Origin: Chara braunii
Lineage: Eukaryota > Streptophyta > Charophyceae > Charales > Characeae
Reading direction: 5' to 3'
DNA: 25,013 nt
Assembly (NCBI GenBank): GCA_003427395.1
Contig: BFEA01000365.1
Location: 904,679 to 929,691, forward strand
Both the position numbers and the translations under genes were made by a program. Shown here piece by piece: positions 10,516 to 19,772 of this stretch. Positions within the stretch are counted from its first letter, which is position 1. Each line of letters begins with the position of its first letter. The notes below the pieces were generated by a model. It searched no databases and had not been told where the DNA came from. It saw only the letters and a program-made list of their open reading frames with translations.

Positions 10516-10693
10516 GCTTTCTTTTTGATTTGGTAGCTGTAATTTTTGAAGATTCTCGTCCCCGTACCGGTGACGTCAACCGCCTGCGTCCGCGCGCGCG
10601 GTCGACGCCCCCCCAAGGGGAAGAAAGCCTAGATTTCACCATCCTCTTTCGACGCACTAATCCTGAGAGAGAAGGATTGCACTGAGTTGTTGT

Positions 10694-11215
10694 ATGGAGA
10701 CGGTGTTGATTAGGATGACCGGGAGCGCGGGGTCTTGCCCGTGCTCATCACTTACCTCCGATCGTCTCACCTCGCTACCGGCCTTCCCCATCGAAGATGA
10801 CAACAGTGTCTACTGCGATGCTGATGTACGACGCGCTCTGAGGCGAACGGAGCAAGTTTGTTGGCGAGACCCGCCTCGGGCGTGTAACATAAGGGGAAAT
10901 GGGTTCGTCTTGATTGATCGTTTTGACTCCCCGACCCTGATATTGCCGTATGCCGATTTGACGATGTTGCCTGGGTCAACAGCTCACGCCACGTGGCGGC
11001 CGCAGTTCGATTGCCGCTGGTGTCGCCAGGGAGACTCTTGCTCCNGGCGATGGCTTGTTCTAGGATACGAGGGAGCGGCCCGCTTCCCCGAGCTTTCTCG
11101 TAACGCGGGTGCGCTGCCCGCGCAATTTCGAACTNGGGTCCTGGTGGGCTCTCCCGCCGCTCCGCCCTCACGGGAAATCCCGCGCGGACTTTATGAGTCC
11201 GACGCCGAGGCCTAA
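10694..11215 (+). CDS. LTR-encoded ORF of unknown function, copy in 5' LTR
   Basis: A 173-codon ORF preceded by an in-frame TGA 33 nt upstream, so ATG 10694 is the only start in this open stretch. It ends at a TAA that overlaps the palindrome GAGGCCTAAAGGCCTC. The product is Cys-rich: CPC near residues 15-17, CWRDPP near 56, and CRWCRQGDSC at about 107-116. No signal peptide or membrane segment is evident. Two N bases fall in it. It sits in the presumed R/U5 leader, between the CT tract and the PBS. The same frame is open over the same length in the 3' LTR. I do not recognise the protein. It may be chance, since a long antisense frame is also open here. Confidence 0.45.
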   Translation: METVLIRMTGSAGSCPCSSLTSDRLTSLPAFPIEDDNSVYCDADVRRALRRTEQVCWRDPPRACNIRGNGFVLIDRFDSPTLILPYADLTMLPGSTAHATWRPQFDCRWCRQGDSCSXRWLVLGYEGAARFPELSRNAGALPAQFRTXVLVGSPAAPPSREIPRGLYESDAEA

Positions 11216-11549
11216 AGGCCTCGAACCCACCACCTGTACAACGAAACGCTGACGGCCAGGCCTCCTGTACTTCGTCGCCATGGCCTCCTCCCTCTGGTGT
11301 CTTTTCCCGTTGTGATTCATGACGGCAGTGCATTTTTGCGGAACCATTCCGATCTCTTTGCTCCGAAGTAACCCGACCTCCGCGGGACTCCGCGGCGATA
11401 GTTCGATTCCGGGGTGACCTCTGGCTCGAAACAAGAGCCTCCCGTTCTGACCAGGAGACTCAACCCCCACGGCCAAAAATCCTCGGCCACGCCCCTCCTA
11501 GAACTCTGATTGGCGACCCCGTATGGGAAGCCGCGAGGGGGCGTGAGGT

Positions 11550-11561
11550 TGGTATCAGAGC
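11550..11561 (+). promoter_or_regulatory. primer-binding site, tRNA-iMet type
   Basis: TGGTATCAGAGC is complementary to the 3' end of plant initiator methionine tRNA, the standard minus-strand primer of plant Ty3/gypsy and Ty1/copia elements. It directly follows the end of the 5' LTR, which orients the element on the plus strand. Confidence 0.93.
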
Positions 11562-11739
11562 TGATTCGTTTCAGCTCCGAGGTTTTCCTGGGACAACTAC
11601 CTTGTTTGGAGTTTCCCTTGTTGATCCTTCCCATTTTTAAGTTTTTCTTGTTTAGAGTAGGCTGGCTCCTCGTCGATGTCGGGCCGCGAATAACAACCCG
11701 AACCGGGCGAGAGGCCGTGCTCGAAATCCGCCTCCCGCG

Positions 11740-12909
11740 ATGGTTGAACCCGGGAACGGGGGAGGGGAAGGCGGCGATAACCACGCGGCGATGGCCGATC
11801 ATCCCCTGTATTTTGTGCCTCCTCCCTCCGAAGTTCCCTTTTTCTCTGAGGATGAAACCGATCCTCGCACCTGGCTCGCTGCCTTGAGGGCTTAGGGCTG
11901 GTCAGACCAGCTGCTCCGGGAACGAATTCCTGGAAGGTTAGCCGGAACTGTTTTTGAGTGGTACGGACAGAACCCCTTCACTAATTAGCTAAACTTCCAA
12001 AGGAAATTTCTTGAACGATTTGATCACACTGCACCAGGACAGTGCCCTCGTTTGATAAAGGAATATACGCAGCAGCCTCGGGAGACCCTAGCTAGATACG
12101 CGGACTGTTTTACCTACCTAGCCGAACGCTCCGGGGTGGACGAGAAAATGGTACGCACCGATTTCATCAGAGGATTGCCAGATTCTCGCTTGCGGAAAAA
12201 GATCCGCAAGAAATACAACCCTATAGAACATACCCTGATGGAGCTCATTCCGTACGCTATTAAGTACGGGAAAGAAAATGACGATGTGGGCCTGGACTCA
12301 GAATCCGATGAAGATGATCCTTCGAGTGTTCGACGCCATAGCTACTCCGCTACGGCACGGATGTTCGAGGATCGCTTCAGGTTAGGGCCGGCGAAAAAAG
12401 GCTCGGATCGGCAAATTTCTTCCGCCGCTTCGACCTCCCGTCGCTCTAATCAAGCTCAAGGAGGCCGGGACGAGGAAGAAATATCCATGAAAGAAGTCGC
12501 GGCCCAACTAGTTACGGTAGTGGCCCCGTTGACAGAGTTCGTTCAAGGATTGCAGTGGCAACGTATAGCCGCTGCACAACGGCAGCAAGCGGCTATGGCC
12601 GCTGGGTCCCCTGTGATAAGACCAGCCGTGGCCGGAGCTGACCCGCCCCTACGCTGTTATGACTGTAATCAGCCCAGCCACCTTGCGAAGGACTGTCCGA
12701 AGCCCAGACCCGCGGTCGGACCTTCCCGAATCCCGTTAGCCGCTCGTGCTGCTGCAGGAGAAGGGAGGGTAGCTACGGTAACGGACACTGCAACGACGGA
12801 AATGGTAACCCCTGCGGCCCCCGAGATAGGACCCGATGAGTATATGGCGGCGGCGATGTTCAAACCCGGGACCATTGGAGTGATACGTCACGTCCAACGG
12901 ATTACATAG
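11740..12909 (+). pseudogene. gag: gag (capsid/nucleocapsid) with two internal TAG stops
   Basis: From ATG 11740 (an alternative in-frame ATG is at 11791) one frame runs about 390 codons to TAG 12907. The middle shows the plant retrotransposon gag domain (TWLAALRA, FEWYGQNPF, KEYTQQPRETLARYADCF, RTDFIRGLPDSRL). An acidic/Ser linker follows, then a CX2CX4HX4C zinc knuckle, CYDCNQPSHLAKDC, at 12655-12696 (about residue 306). Gag would form the cytoplasmic virus-like particle and package the RNA. TAG stops at 11893-11895 and 11986-11988 interrupt the capsid domain where coding similarity clearly continues. Each is one C-to-T change from CAG. The frame continues straight into protease after TAG 12907. 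Confidence 0.85.
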
Positions 12910-13614
12910 GAAAGCGACCTCGGGCCTTGGCGACCAGGGTTCGAAGATCTTACGGCGCTTGGCCCTGAATACAAAGACAACCATATCGATGTATTGGACG
13001 CCTTAAAGGGTCAGGACTTACGGATCCCCGTCCCTATCCCTTATCCGCTAACCATTTCCGAAGCGGCTAACGAGAAACTGATCGAACGATGCCTCAAGAA
13101 TAGGCGTCGGTTCGAGGAGAACCGAAAAGGCAAAAAGCCGGCTATGCGGGACCCACCTACGGTCGAAAAGGTGCAACCCTCGACCTCGAGGGTTCACGAA
13201 GCGAACCGGGTAGGGAAGATCCAGACCGTGGATCCTGCCCCGGAAAAACTTAAGGTGTTCCTTCGAGACTACCCCATAACTTGGAAAAGCGTTGAGTGTG
13301 ACTCTGAGGTCTGGGGAAGCCCCTCGGCCGCAGTCCTCGACTCGGGATCGTTGGCTGTCGCTTTTTCTTGGGGATTGACGAAACGGCTGGGAAGGGAAGG
13401 ACAAATTCAGCCCCTCCGTCCGGATGAACTATATATATCCGCCACGGAAGATAACATTCATTGTAAGGGGCGGATAACGAACGTACCTATATGGGTGGGG
13501 CGGGTGCATTGTCTGTGCGACACAATCGTATTGGACGTACAGGCGTAGGATGTTCTGTAAGGCATTCCGTGGCAGGGGACGGTTGGAGCGAGAATACACT
13601 TTGACAGCTGTAAG
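12910..13614 (+). pseudogene. pol: pol, protease region
   Basis: In the gag frame without a shift, coding resumes after TAG 12907. A charged linker leads to an aspartic protease motif, VLDSGS (D-S-G at 13339-13347). The second conserved block reads DVL-stop-GIPWQ, where TAA (13558-13560) replaces a residue of the usual hydrophobic-hydrophobic-Gly signature. TAG at 13546-13548 lies just before it. The protease would cleave the Gag-Pol polyprotein. With two stops in the C-terminal half, this copy should not make active enzyme or any downstream protein without readthrough. Confidence 0.75.
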
Positions 13615-15270
13615 GTGGTGCTCACATCGGCCCACCCCAAACCTCAAACGATACCGATGAGACTGGCCGTACGTATGTGCACTCAGCCGACGCCTCGGAT
13701 CGCCACGAAGGTCCATCAGATTAACATGATCCGATGCACGTCACCAGGCGAAAATGAAGTCTCGTCGGAAATCGACGAGACTGATGAACCCGGCCGATAT
13801 CCGATCCGAATGCAGGACCAGGGGCGCCACTCTTGGCGACGAGAACCAATGGAAATTGTCTGGAGTGAGTCCAATTGGTCCCACACGTTCTCGTCCATCG
13901 TGCAAGGAGAACCCCTACTGAGGGTGTCCCGAATAACTGACCTTTCGGAACCCCCTGCGTCCTTCTATCTCCAAACGTACACCTTACACGAAAGATTTAC
14001 CGAGGTTAGGGGGCTGTGCAATTTGTCTGTCCGACCTCCGCGGCCCCTACTTACGAACGCAAAGGCCGCCCTGCTCTTGAAGGAAGGGGTGTCGTTTCAA
14101 CCCCGAACGAGGGAATATCGGTGGGGATCGAGGGAACTGACGCAGGCCTTTTCGGTGGAACCCTCGGCCGAACCCGAACTCGAGAGTGACAGTGATATGG
14201 AAAGTGAGCCCATAAGCCCAGCAGACAACCAACTTATCGCGTCTGTCCTTTCGGCAAAAACCGACAACTCCTTATTCGGTGCCTCGCCCGACGCCAGCGC
14301 GGCGGTCCCCACGGTGACATCGACGGTCTCCCTTCCTGGGGGAAACGTGGAAGTCCAGCTACCAGCCCGTGTTCCTGACGAATACAAATGCCTTCTCCTG
14401 GCAGTTATACGGGCCTATCTTGAGGCCGTCAGTATTCAGGACCACGACATAGGGCTAACCCACTTGATCCAGCACGCGATTGATACCGAGGATCACGCCC
14501 CGATACATTGCCGACCGTATCGCTATTCCCTCAAAGAAAGACAGCTGGCGTTGGAAAGGGTACGGGAATTCGAGCGGTTGGGGTGGGTCGAACCATCACT
14601 GGGACCATGGTTCTTTCCCGTGATCCTCGTGCCAAAACGAAACAGTTCGATCCGGTTGTGTATTGACTACCGAAAATTGAACGCTATTACTATCAAGGAT
14701 GTCTATCCACAACCGCGGATTGACGGCCTACTCGATGCCACCGGGTCCGCTCGAGTCTTTTCGAAGTTCAATATCCGACACGGTTTTCACCATGTCACAG
14801 TCCGACCGGAGGACTGGCCCAAAACCGCTTTTGTCCTATTCGAAGGCACGTGGCAATGGGTCCGTTGTCCCATGGGAATTTGCAACGCCCTTGCGACGTT
14901 CCAGCGGGCCATGAATATGGCCTTTGCTGAGTTCGTTAACAAAACCCGACTAACTCAGCCCTTAATCAATTTCTGCGAGATTGTGTATATGGATGATATT
15001 TTGGTGTTTTCGAAGACGCATGAGTACCACGTGGAACACATTGAGTGGGTTTTGCATCCACTGAAAGATGCGGGGTTCAAAGTGGCTTTGGAGAAAAGTG
15101 TGCTCTTCCTGTCGGAGATCTCATATTTGGGATACATCGTCACTGTCGATGGACTGAAGCCGGATCCGAGGAAGGTGGCAACAGTCCAAGAAGCCCCCGC
15201 TCCGGTCACGCTCACCCAGGTTCGAGCCTTTCTAGGGCTGGCTTCTTATTACCGACGCTTCATCAAAGGG
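13615..15270 (+). pseudogene. pol: pol, reverse transcriptase domain
   Basis: This is in the same frame as gag-protease. RT signatures in order are: HAPIHCRPYRYS, WVEPSLGPWFFPVILVPKR, RLCIDYRKLNAITIKDVYPQ, VRCPMGICNALATFQRAMN, YMDDILVFSKTH (YMDD at 14986-14997), EISYLGYIVTVDGLKPDPRK and VRAFLGLASYYRRFIKG. This is clearly a Ty3/gypsy RT. Motif A reads FSKFNIRHGF: the first catalytic Asp is Asn (AAT at 14770-14772), so polymerase activity should be lost although the YMDD pair is intact. A frameshift near 15270 ends the frame before the RNase H connection. An N-terminal stretch of about 260 codons before the RT fingers is unassigned spacer. Confidence 0.9.
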
Positions 15271-15892
15271 TACTGGTGTGGCGAAGCCCCTAACGAACGT
15301 GTTGAAGAAAGAGGATTAGTTGATCTAGAGGACGGAATGCGAAGCGGCTTTTCAGGCGTTAAAAGAGGATCTGACATCTGCGTCTGTGCTGGCGCGTCCC
15401 GACCCAACAAGACCGTTCGCGCTGCACACCGATTGGCAGCCGCAGGCGATATCGGCGGTGCTGACTCAGCATGGGGCGGACGGAAAGGAGCACATCATCG
15501 AGTACGCGTCAAAGACGCTGAGCCAGGCACAGTCTAATTACGAAGCGTATAAAGTCGAATGCTTGGCGGTGGTGTGTGGGATTCAACATTTCCGACCGTA
15601 TCTTTGTGGCCAGAAATTTGTATTGGTAACGGATCATCAGCCCCTGCTATCCCTACGCAACAACACAGACTACACGGGGACGCTAGGAAGGTGGGCGGTG
15701 TGCCTGCAGGACTATGACTTCGATATTCGTCACCGTGCCACGCGGCAGCAGGGGAACGTCGATGGATTGACGCGCCTCCTGCCGCCCAACAAGTGTCCCG
15801 CCAACGAGCGACTCATTCCGTGGAAGCCGGAAGCCACTCTGACGAATCCGTGCTACGGGGAGCTGCACGTGCTGCGCAAGGACGGTGCTTGA
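15271..15892 (+). pseudogene. pol: pol, RNase H domain (shifted frame, two TAG stops)
   Basis: After a frameshift at about 15270 the RT-RNase H connection reads TGVAKPLTNVLKKED, then TAG 15317-15319 and TAG 15326-15328, then ECEAAFQALKEDLTSA. The RNase H core is intact with HTDWQPQAISAVLTQHG, EYASKTLSQAQSNYEAYKVE and LVTDHQPLL, carrying the expected Asp, Glu and Asp. The last part (DYDFDIRHRATRQQGNVDGL) is the usual gypsy RNase H C-terminus. The enzyme would degrade RNA in RNA:DNA hybrids during reverse transcription. The frame ends at TGA 15890 and plausible coding continues in another frame. Confidence 0.87.
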
Positions 15893-16268
15893 GTCTAGAA
15901 TGGAGATCTCGCTAGAGATGGCGGAGGCTATCTCTTTGCCCTCGTCCAGTTCTCTTGCTCCCTCGTCTAGTCCCAACTCCTCCTTTGAGCAACATCTAAG
16001 TTCTTGTTTCTTCTATACTTTTCCTATGGTCCCGGATCGAGAAGGGTCACATCCGGGAGGGCCCAGTTTCCTTCTATGGGTGTAATGTAGTCAGTGTCAA
16101 ACGGTCAATTCTCACGGACAATGCGTTAGGTACCAGAGTGCAAAGACATGGGTCTTTCCCAACTGTAGAACGGACCAAGTCCCTACCGAGAAGCGGTATC
16201 TAGACACACAGATAGCCGACGGATTTGCGTTAAGTGCTCACCGGGCAGAAGTCTGGACGGACCTCCTG
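15893..16268 (+). pseudogene. pol: pol, RNase H-integrase linker, shifted frame
   Basis: A third frame, open from about 15885, encodes a Ser-rich linker (SLPSSSSLAPSSSPN). It meets TAA at 16083-16085, then continues without stops into the integrase N-terminal domain. It is assigned to pol by position and frame continuity only; no catalytic motif is present. Confidence 0.55.
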
Positions 16269-17484
16269 TTGCTAAGGAGACTGACAGGCGACATGCTGAC
16301 AGAACTTACCAAAGCCGAACGGCGGCGAGTCACGGAGCGGGCACAGGATTATCGCTGGCAGGGATCGACGTTACAAAAACGAAAGGTCGATGAGGACGGA
16401 GGGTGTAGCTGGTTGACAGTTCCGCACCCTTTCGCTAGGTTCGATTGGACACGAGCAGCTCATGAAGAGGATGCAGTCCACTTCGCGGTCAAATACACAG
16501 AAAAGGCCATCGAAAAGAATGGATGGTACATGTCGGGGGTTTGGGAAGATGTGAAAAACATCGTCCAGAATTGCCCGGCGTGCGCGGCGGATAAGGCGCC
16601 AGTACAGATGCCTCGGACGATGGCGCCTTCTCGAGTAGAACGCCCCTTTCAGCGGGTCAGTATCGATATGACGGATATCAATGTTTCGAGAGGTCCCATC
16701 GATCACGGAGAGCTTAATGTCCTTCTGGTACATAAACCGATTTTTGTGCATGCACCTAGACGTAGAAGAGGCACACATGGACAATGGGTCGGAATTTCAA
16801 GGCGAAGTGGAACATCACCTAGTAAGGGCTGACATTAAGATTATCTACTCGCCAGGGCATTGGCCTCAAGCCAATGGCCTGGTAGAAAATGCCAACCGAC
16901 TGATCAAGACCGCTCTTAGACGGAATATCACTGCCGGAGACACCCGGCACTGGCCTGTCATTGTTGACCACATTTTGGCCGTTTATCGGGCTACCCCACA
17001 CGGAAGTACTGGGGTGTCCCCCTTCCAACTAAGAACCAATAGTGTCCCTCGGGTGCAGTTGTCCCCCTTGGTAGGTACGGAAGTTAGAGCAACACGAGCC
17101 CAGCACAGAGATAAGGCCCGCCACTACATGGACTTAATTGCTAGGGCCTATCACCCGTTAGCCCGCCGCCAACAGCAGGCCGTAGATCGGACGCATCAAG
17201 GGCAGATCCGTGACTACGAGAATCGACATGCGTCGGCGGGACCGCTGCCTCGCTATAAAGTTGGGGACTTGGTACAGGTACGGAAATCCGCGCGCTCCTC
17301 CAAGATCCACCTGCGCTATATAGGTGTTTACGAGGTAATGGAAGTTGGCGCACAAGGACAACACTCCGTGAAGCTGATTCCCCGTCACAACTCTCAGGCC
17401 CGACCACTCACACGGCACGCTGCTGCGCTCCGGCCCTTCCAGCCATCGCTAGGCCACGTGCGGACCCCCACTGTTGCGGGATCG

Positions 17485-17515
<31 letters not shown>

Positions 17516-17562
17516 CTTCTTCTTCTTCTTCTTCTTCTTCTTCGTCTTCTTCCTCTCCCTGA
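16269..17562 (+). pseudogene. pol: pol, integrase with core deletion/frameshift and poly-Ser tail
   Basis: The first frame carries a degenerate HHCC zinc-binding region (AAHEEDAVHF ... NCPACAADK) and the first catalytic Asp (VSIDMTD, 16665-16667). The next frame has the second Asp in HMDNGSEF (16780-16782) and the Glu in GHWPQANGLVENANR (16885-16887). D2-to-E spacing is about 35, as expected. D1-to-D2 is only about 37 codons where Ty3 integrases have nearer 57-60. About 20 codons are therefore missing, and the frame changes between roughly 16700 and 16770. The C-terminus has an SH3-like block (YKVGDLVQVRKS ... LRYIGVYEVMEV). No chromodomain is visible; the protein ends in a Ser run encoded by a TTC repeat. 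Confidence 0.88.
17486..17555. repeat. (TTC)n microsatellite in the integrase 3' end
   Basis: About 20 TTC units with minor interruptions (TCG, TCC), translated as poly-Ser just before the pol stop at 17560. On the minus strand it would encode poly-Lys, which is not credible. Confidence 0.93.
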
Positions 17563-17602
17563 TTTCCCTCATCCCTCGAAGTGGAAAGTCTAAACGCGCA
17601 GG

Positions 17603-19423
17603 ATGAACCATCGCCAGTTGGAGTATGAGCCCCTTGAGCATTTCCAGACGCCGATTGCGGATCGCTGGCTGCGACATCAGTTCAATGAGGAGCGACATTT
17701 GCGCTACGACATTCAGCAGGTGAACGTGGCCGCGCCCGAGGTTCCCGACCGGGCGGCATACTCTTTGCTTTGTGAAAGGTTGACGTATGCGGGGGTGTAC
17801 GTGGATGTCACGCAGTTGCCCGGGCGGGAGACAACTCGGGTGTTTATAGAGTTCCGTGCCCTCCAGGTGGCACCCAACTTCGTGTACAGCATCGCCACCT
17901 CTAGGGATAGGGAGGGCACCGGTTCACGGCCTACGACACGTTGCTGCGCAGGGCAGAAGACGGACCGATTGCGCTGGTGCCGCAGCTCCCGGCGCTTCTT
18001 CCTCTTGCCGCCCCTCTCAACATCCAATATATTCCCCCACCTCCATACTAAATGCCTGCCTTCTTCTCTTACACCACTCTCCCCTACCAACTCACGGCGG
18101 ACCCTTATCCTATGCGCGAGTTCCCGATGTACTTAGTGGGACTTACGGACGTGGAGCCGCTACCTTTCGCAGACGAAGACGCGTGGGAGTTGCATCGCAC
18201 GCTATACAATCAGTGGTGCTGGGCATGTTCAGGTTCTTCCTGGCGCACAACGATCACAACATAGGGGAGCACTTCGTCGTCTACTACGTCATCACGCGGC
18301 CCAAGCCGGCGGAGAAGGAAGGCACGGTGGCATTGTATCCGTTTGGGAAGCTTCAGACGAACGATTCTGGGCTGTTGGAGCTCATACATCTTGAGTTCCT
18401 ATCCATCGCGCAGGTAATCGCGAGCGAGGAAGAAGATATCCAGCCACGATTGCGGACGCAATCGCCCCGCGGAGGACGTACAACGCGGTCGTTGTCCCGG
18501 ATTACATTGCGCAACACGAGGAGAGGGTGGTGGATTTCCGCGACGAGAAGCCATTGCGACCTCCCTCGTCGTATCCAAGACCCGCGCCGCCTAAGGCCCC
18601 CTGGAAGACACTGAAGAGGAAGCGACGCCACCCGTCGCCAGAAGCACAAGGCAGTCGAATCGATGGCGGCGAAGAAGTGGTTCAGCGCGTGCACGCGCGA
18701 AGTCCCGATCCAGAGCCTGCACGGGCGGCGACGCTGGTGGAAGAGCCTGTCGTGCCATCGCCGCCTATCCCGCGCCTGCCTGACCTCAATCTCGATGGAG
18801 CCGGGCCATCAGCAGCAGCAGCAGCAGGAGGAAGTCGAGTGGGATTACCGCATCCCGCATCCAGACCCCCGTCCTCGCGAGACCTTTCCGCTTCCGCCAG
18901 CCACCCCGGAGTACTCCGATCATTGTTATTAGCAGTTCCCTCGAGCCAGACGGTCCACCCGACGAAGTTGGACTTCAGGGTGGAACCCACCACCATCAGA
19001 CTTAAGGCCATCACGGGGGTGCCACGTCCTAATCCGGTGTGGGAGCCATATCTAACATCCCCTTTTCAAGGGTGTATCGCGGCGCGGATGATTGGGACCC
19101 TCATCTACGAGACCGGGCAGCGTCCCAATGCGATGTATCACTTTCTCATCTTCACGGCGCTGAAGCGGGAGCGACGGCCCTACACCGAGACTCATCTGGT
19201 CATGACAGGTCCCGGACCTCGATCGGTGCGCAAGCGGGTGATGCGAGCGGTGGCGGATCTAGCGCCACGTGTCCTGTCCCATGTGCCGGGGGCCTTCCTC
19301 TATCCTTTGTTCGTCCAGCACCACTTCCATGAAGTGGATGCGCCGACGACTCCCCCGGCGATGGCCGCCTTTCTTCCGCCCATCCCACCCCCTCTTAACC
19401 CCGATATCGATCACTTCGTCTGA
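17603..19423 (+). pseudogene. extra ORF between pol and 3' LTR, unknown function, frameshifted
   Basis: Sense-strand coding of about 600 codons begins at ATG 17603, 40 nt after pol, and ends at TGA 19421-19423. It is split over three frames. The first part runs 17603 to ~17910 (MNHRQLEYEPLEHFQTPIAD). The next runs to ~18215 with a TAA at 18049-18051. A third runs ~18216-18445 (FRFFLAHNDHNIGEHFVVYY), and the last ~18445-19423 (VPDYIAQHEERVVDFRDEKP ... AFLYPLFVQHHFHEVDAP). A second frame swap is possible at 18800-18930, where poly-Ala alternates with poly-Gln. The middle is Pro/Arg-rich with KRKRR, possibly a nuclear-localisation signal. I see no signal peptide or transmembrane helix, so an envelope role is not supported. 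It is reminiscent in position only of the additional ORFs of Tat/Athila and other plant gypsy lineages. Confidence 0.6.
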
Positions 19424-19494
19424 TCATCCTCGTCTCCAGCTCTCCTCTTTTCCCCCTTCTCCTCCTTCTCTTCCTCTCTTTCGTCTTCTACTCT

Positions 19495-19507
19495 GAGGGG
19501 GGGAGAG
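19495..19507 (+). promoter_or_regulatory. candidate polypurine tract
   Basis: GAGGGGGGGAGAG follows the extra ORF and has the form of plant gypsy plus-strand primers. It lies 265 bp upstream of the conserved start of the 3' LTR repeat and not directly beside it, which is odd. No other purine tract lies immediately before 19773. Confidence 0.5.
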
Positions 19508-19772
19508 TTCACGCGTCAGAATCGTGCTATGTTTAAAAAAAAAAAAAAAAAAGTGTCAGTTACTTACCGATCGGGCCAGCTGACAATGAAGAGGCCGCCC
19601 GATCAGATGTATAATATGGGAGGAGGCGATGGAGGATGCAGAAGGCATCCACGTAGATTAGGAGGATGATCGGCCCAGCAGACGATGAAGAGGCCGCCCG
19701 ATCATCCGCGACATGATGACATCAGCAGTCGGGAGACTGCTCATTTTTTCGGAACCCCCTGCGCATCACACA
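19508..19772. other. spacer between purine tract and 3' LTR, with poly-A run
   Basis: A 265-bp segment with no counterpart before the 5' LTR. It includes a run of about 18 A (19535-19552) and the palindromic repeats listed separately. It ends with TGCGCATCACA (19760-19770) plus CA immediately before the LTR. The same 11 bases follow the 3' LTR at 22043-22053. Confidence 0.7.
19569..19704. repeat. 37-bp direct repeats, each with GATCGGGC/GCCCGATC inverted ends
   Basis: Units at 19569-19605 and 19668-19704 share GATCGG..CAGC.GAC.ATGAAG and AGGCCGCCCGATCA and differ at a few sites. Each can fold with GATCGGGC (GATCGGCC in the second) pairing to GCCCGATC. The two units therefore also form inverted repeats with each other. 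A role in 3'-end formation or packaging is possible but speculative. Confidence 0.8.

Larger units (their letters stand above)
9197..11549 (+). repeat. 5' LTR
   Basis: It begins TGTGATAAGCTCAG and is collinear with 19773-22041. It ends in GGGGGCGTGAGGT directly before the primer-binding site at 11550. It contains an 89-N gap inside a CT tract and two isolated N (11045 and 11136), so this copy is incompletely resolved. The TTGCGCATCACA terminus found after the 3' copy is absent here. Confidence 0.88.

Noticed and set aside
11740-17562. A variant genetic code with TAG read as Gln
   Set aside because: It would explain several TAGs, but frameshifts, TAA stops, an integrase deletion and a mutated RT site show that the element is decayed. 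The TAG at 15326 stands where Trp is expected.
17603-19423. Envelope gene of an endogenous retrovirus
   Set aside because: No signal peptide, fusion-type hydrophobic stretch, transmembrane anchor or Cys pattern is visible in any of the frames.
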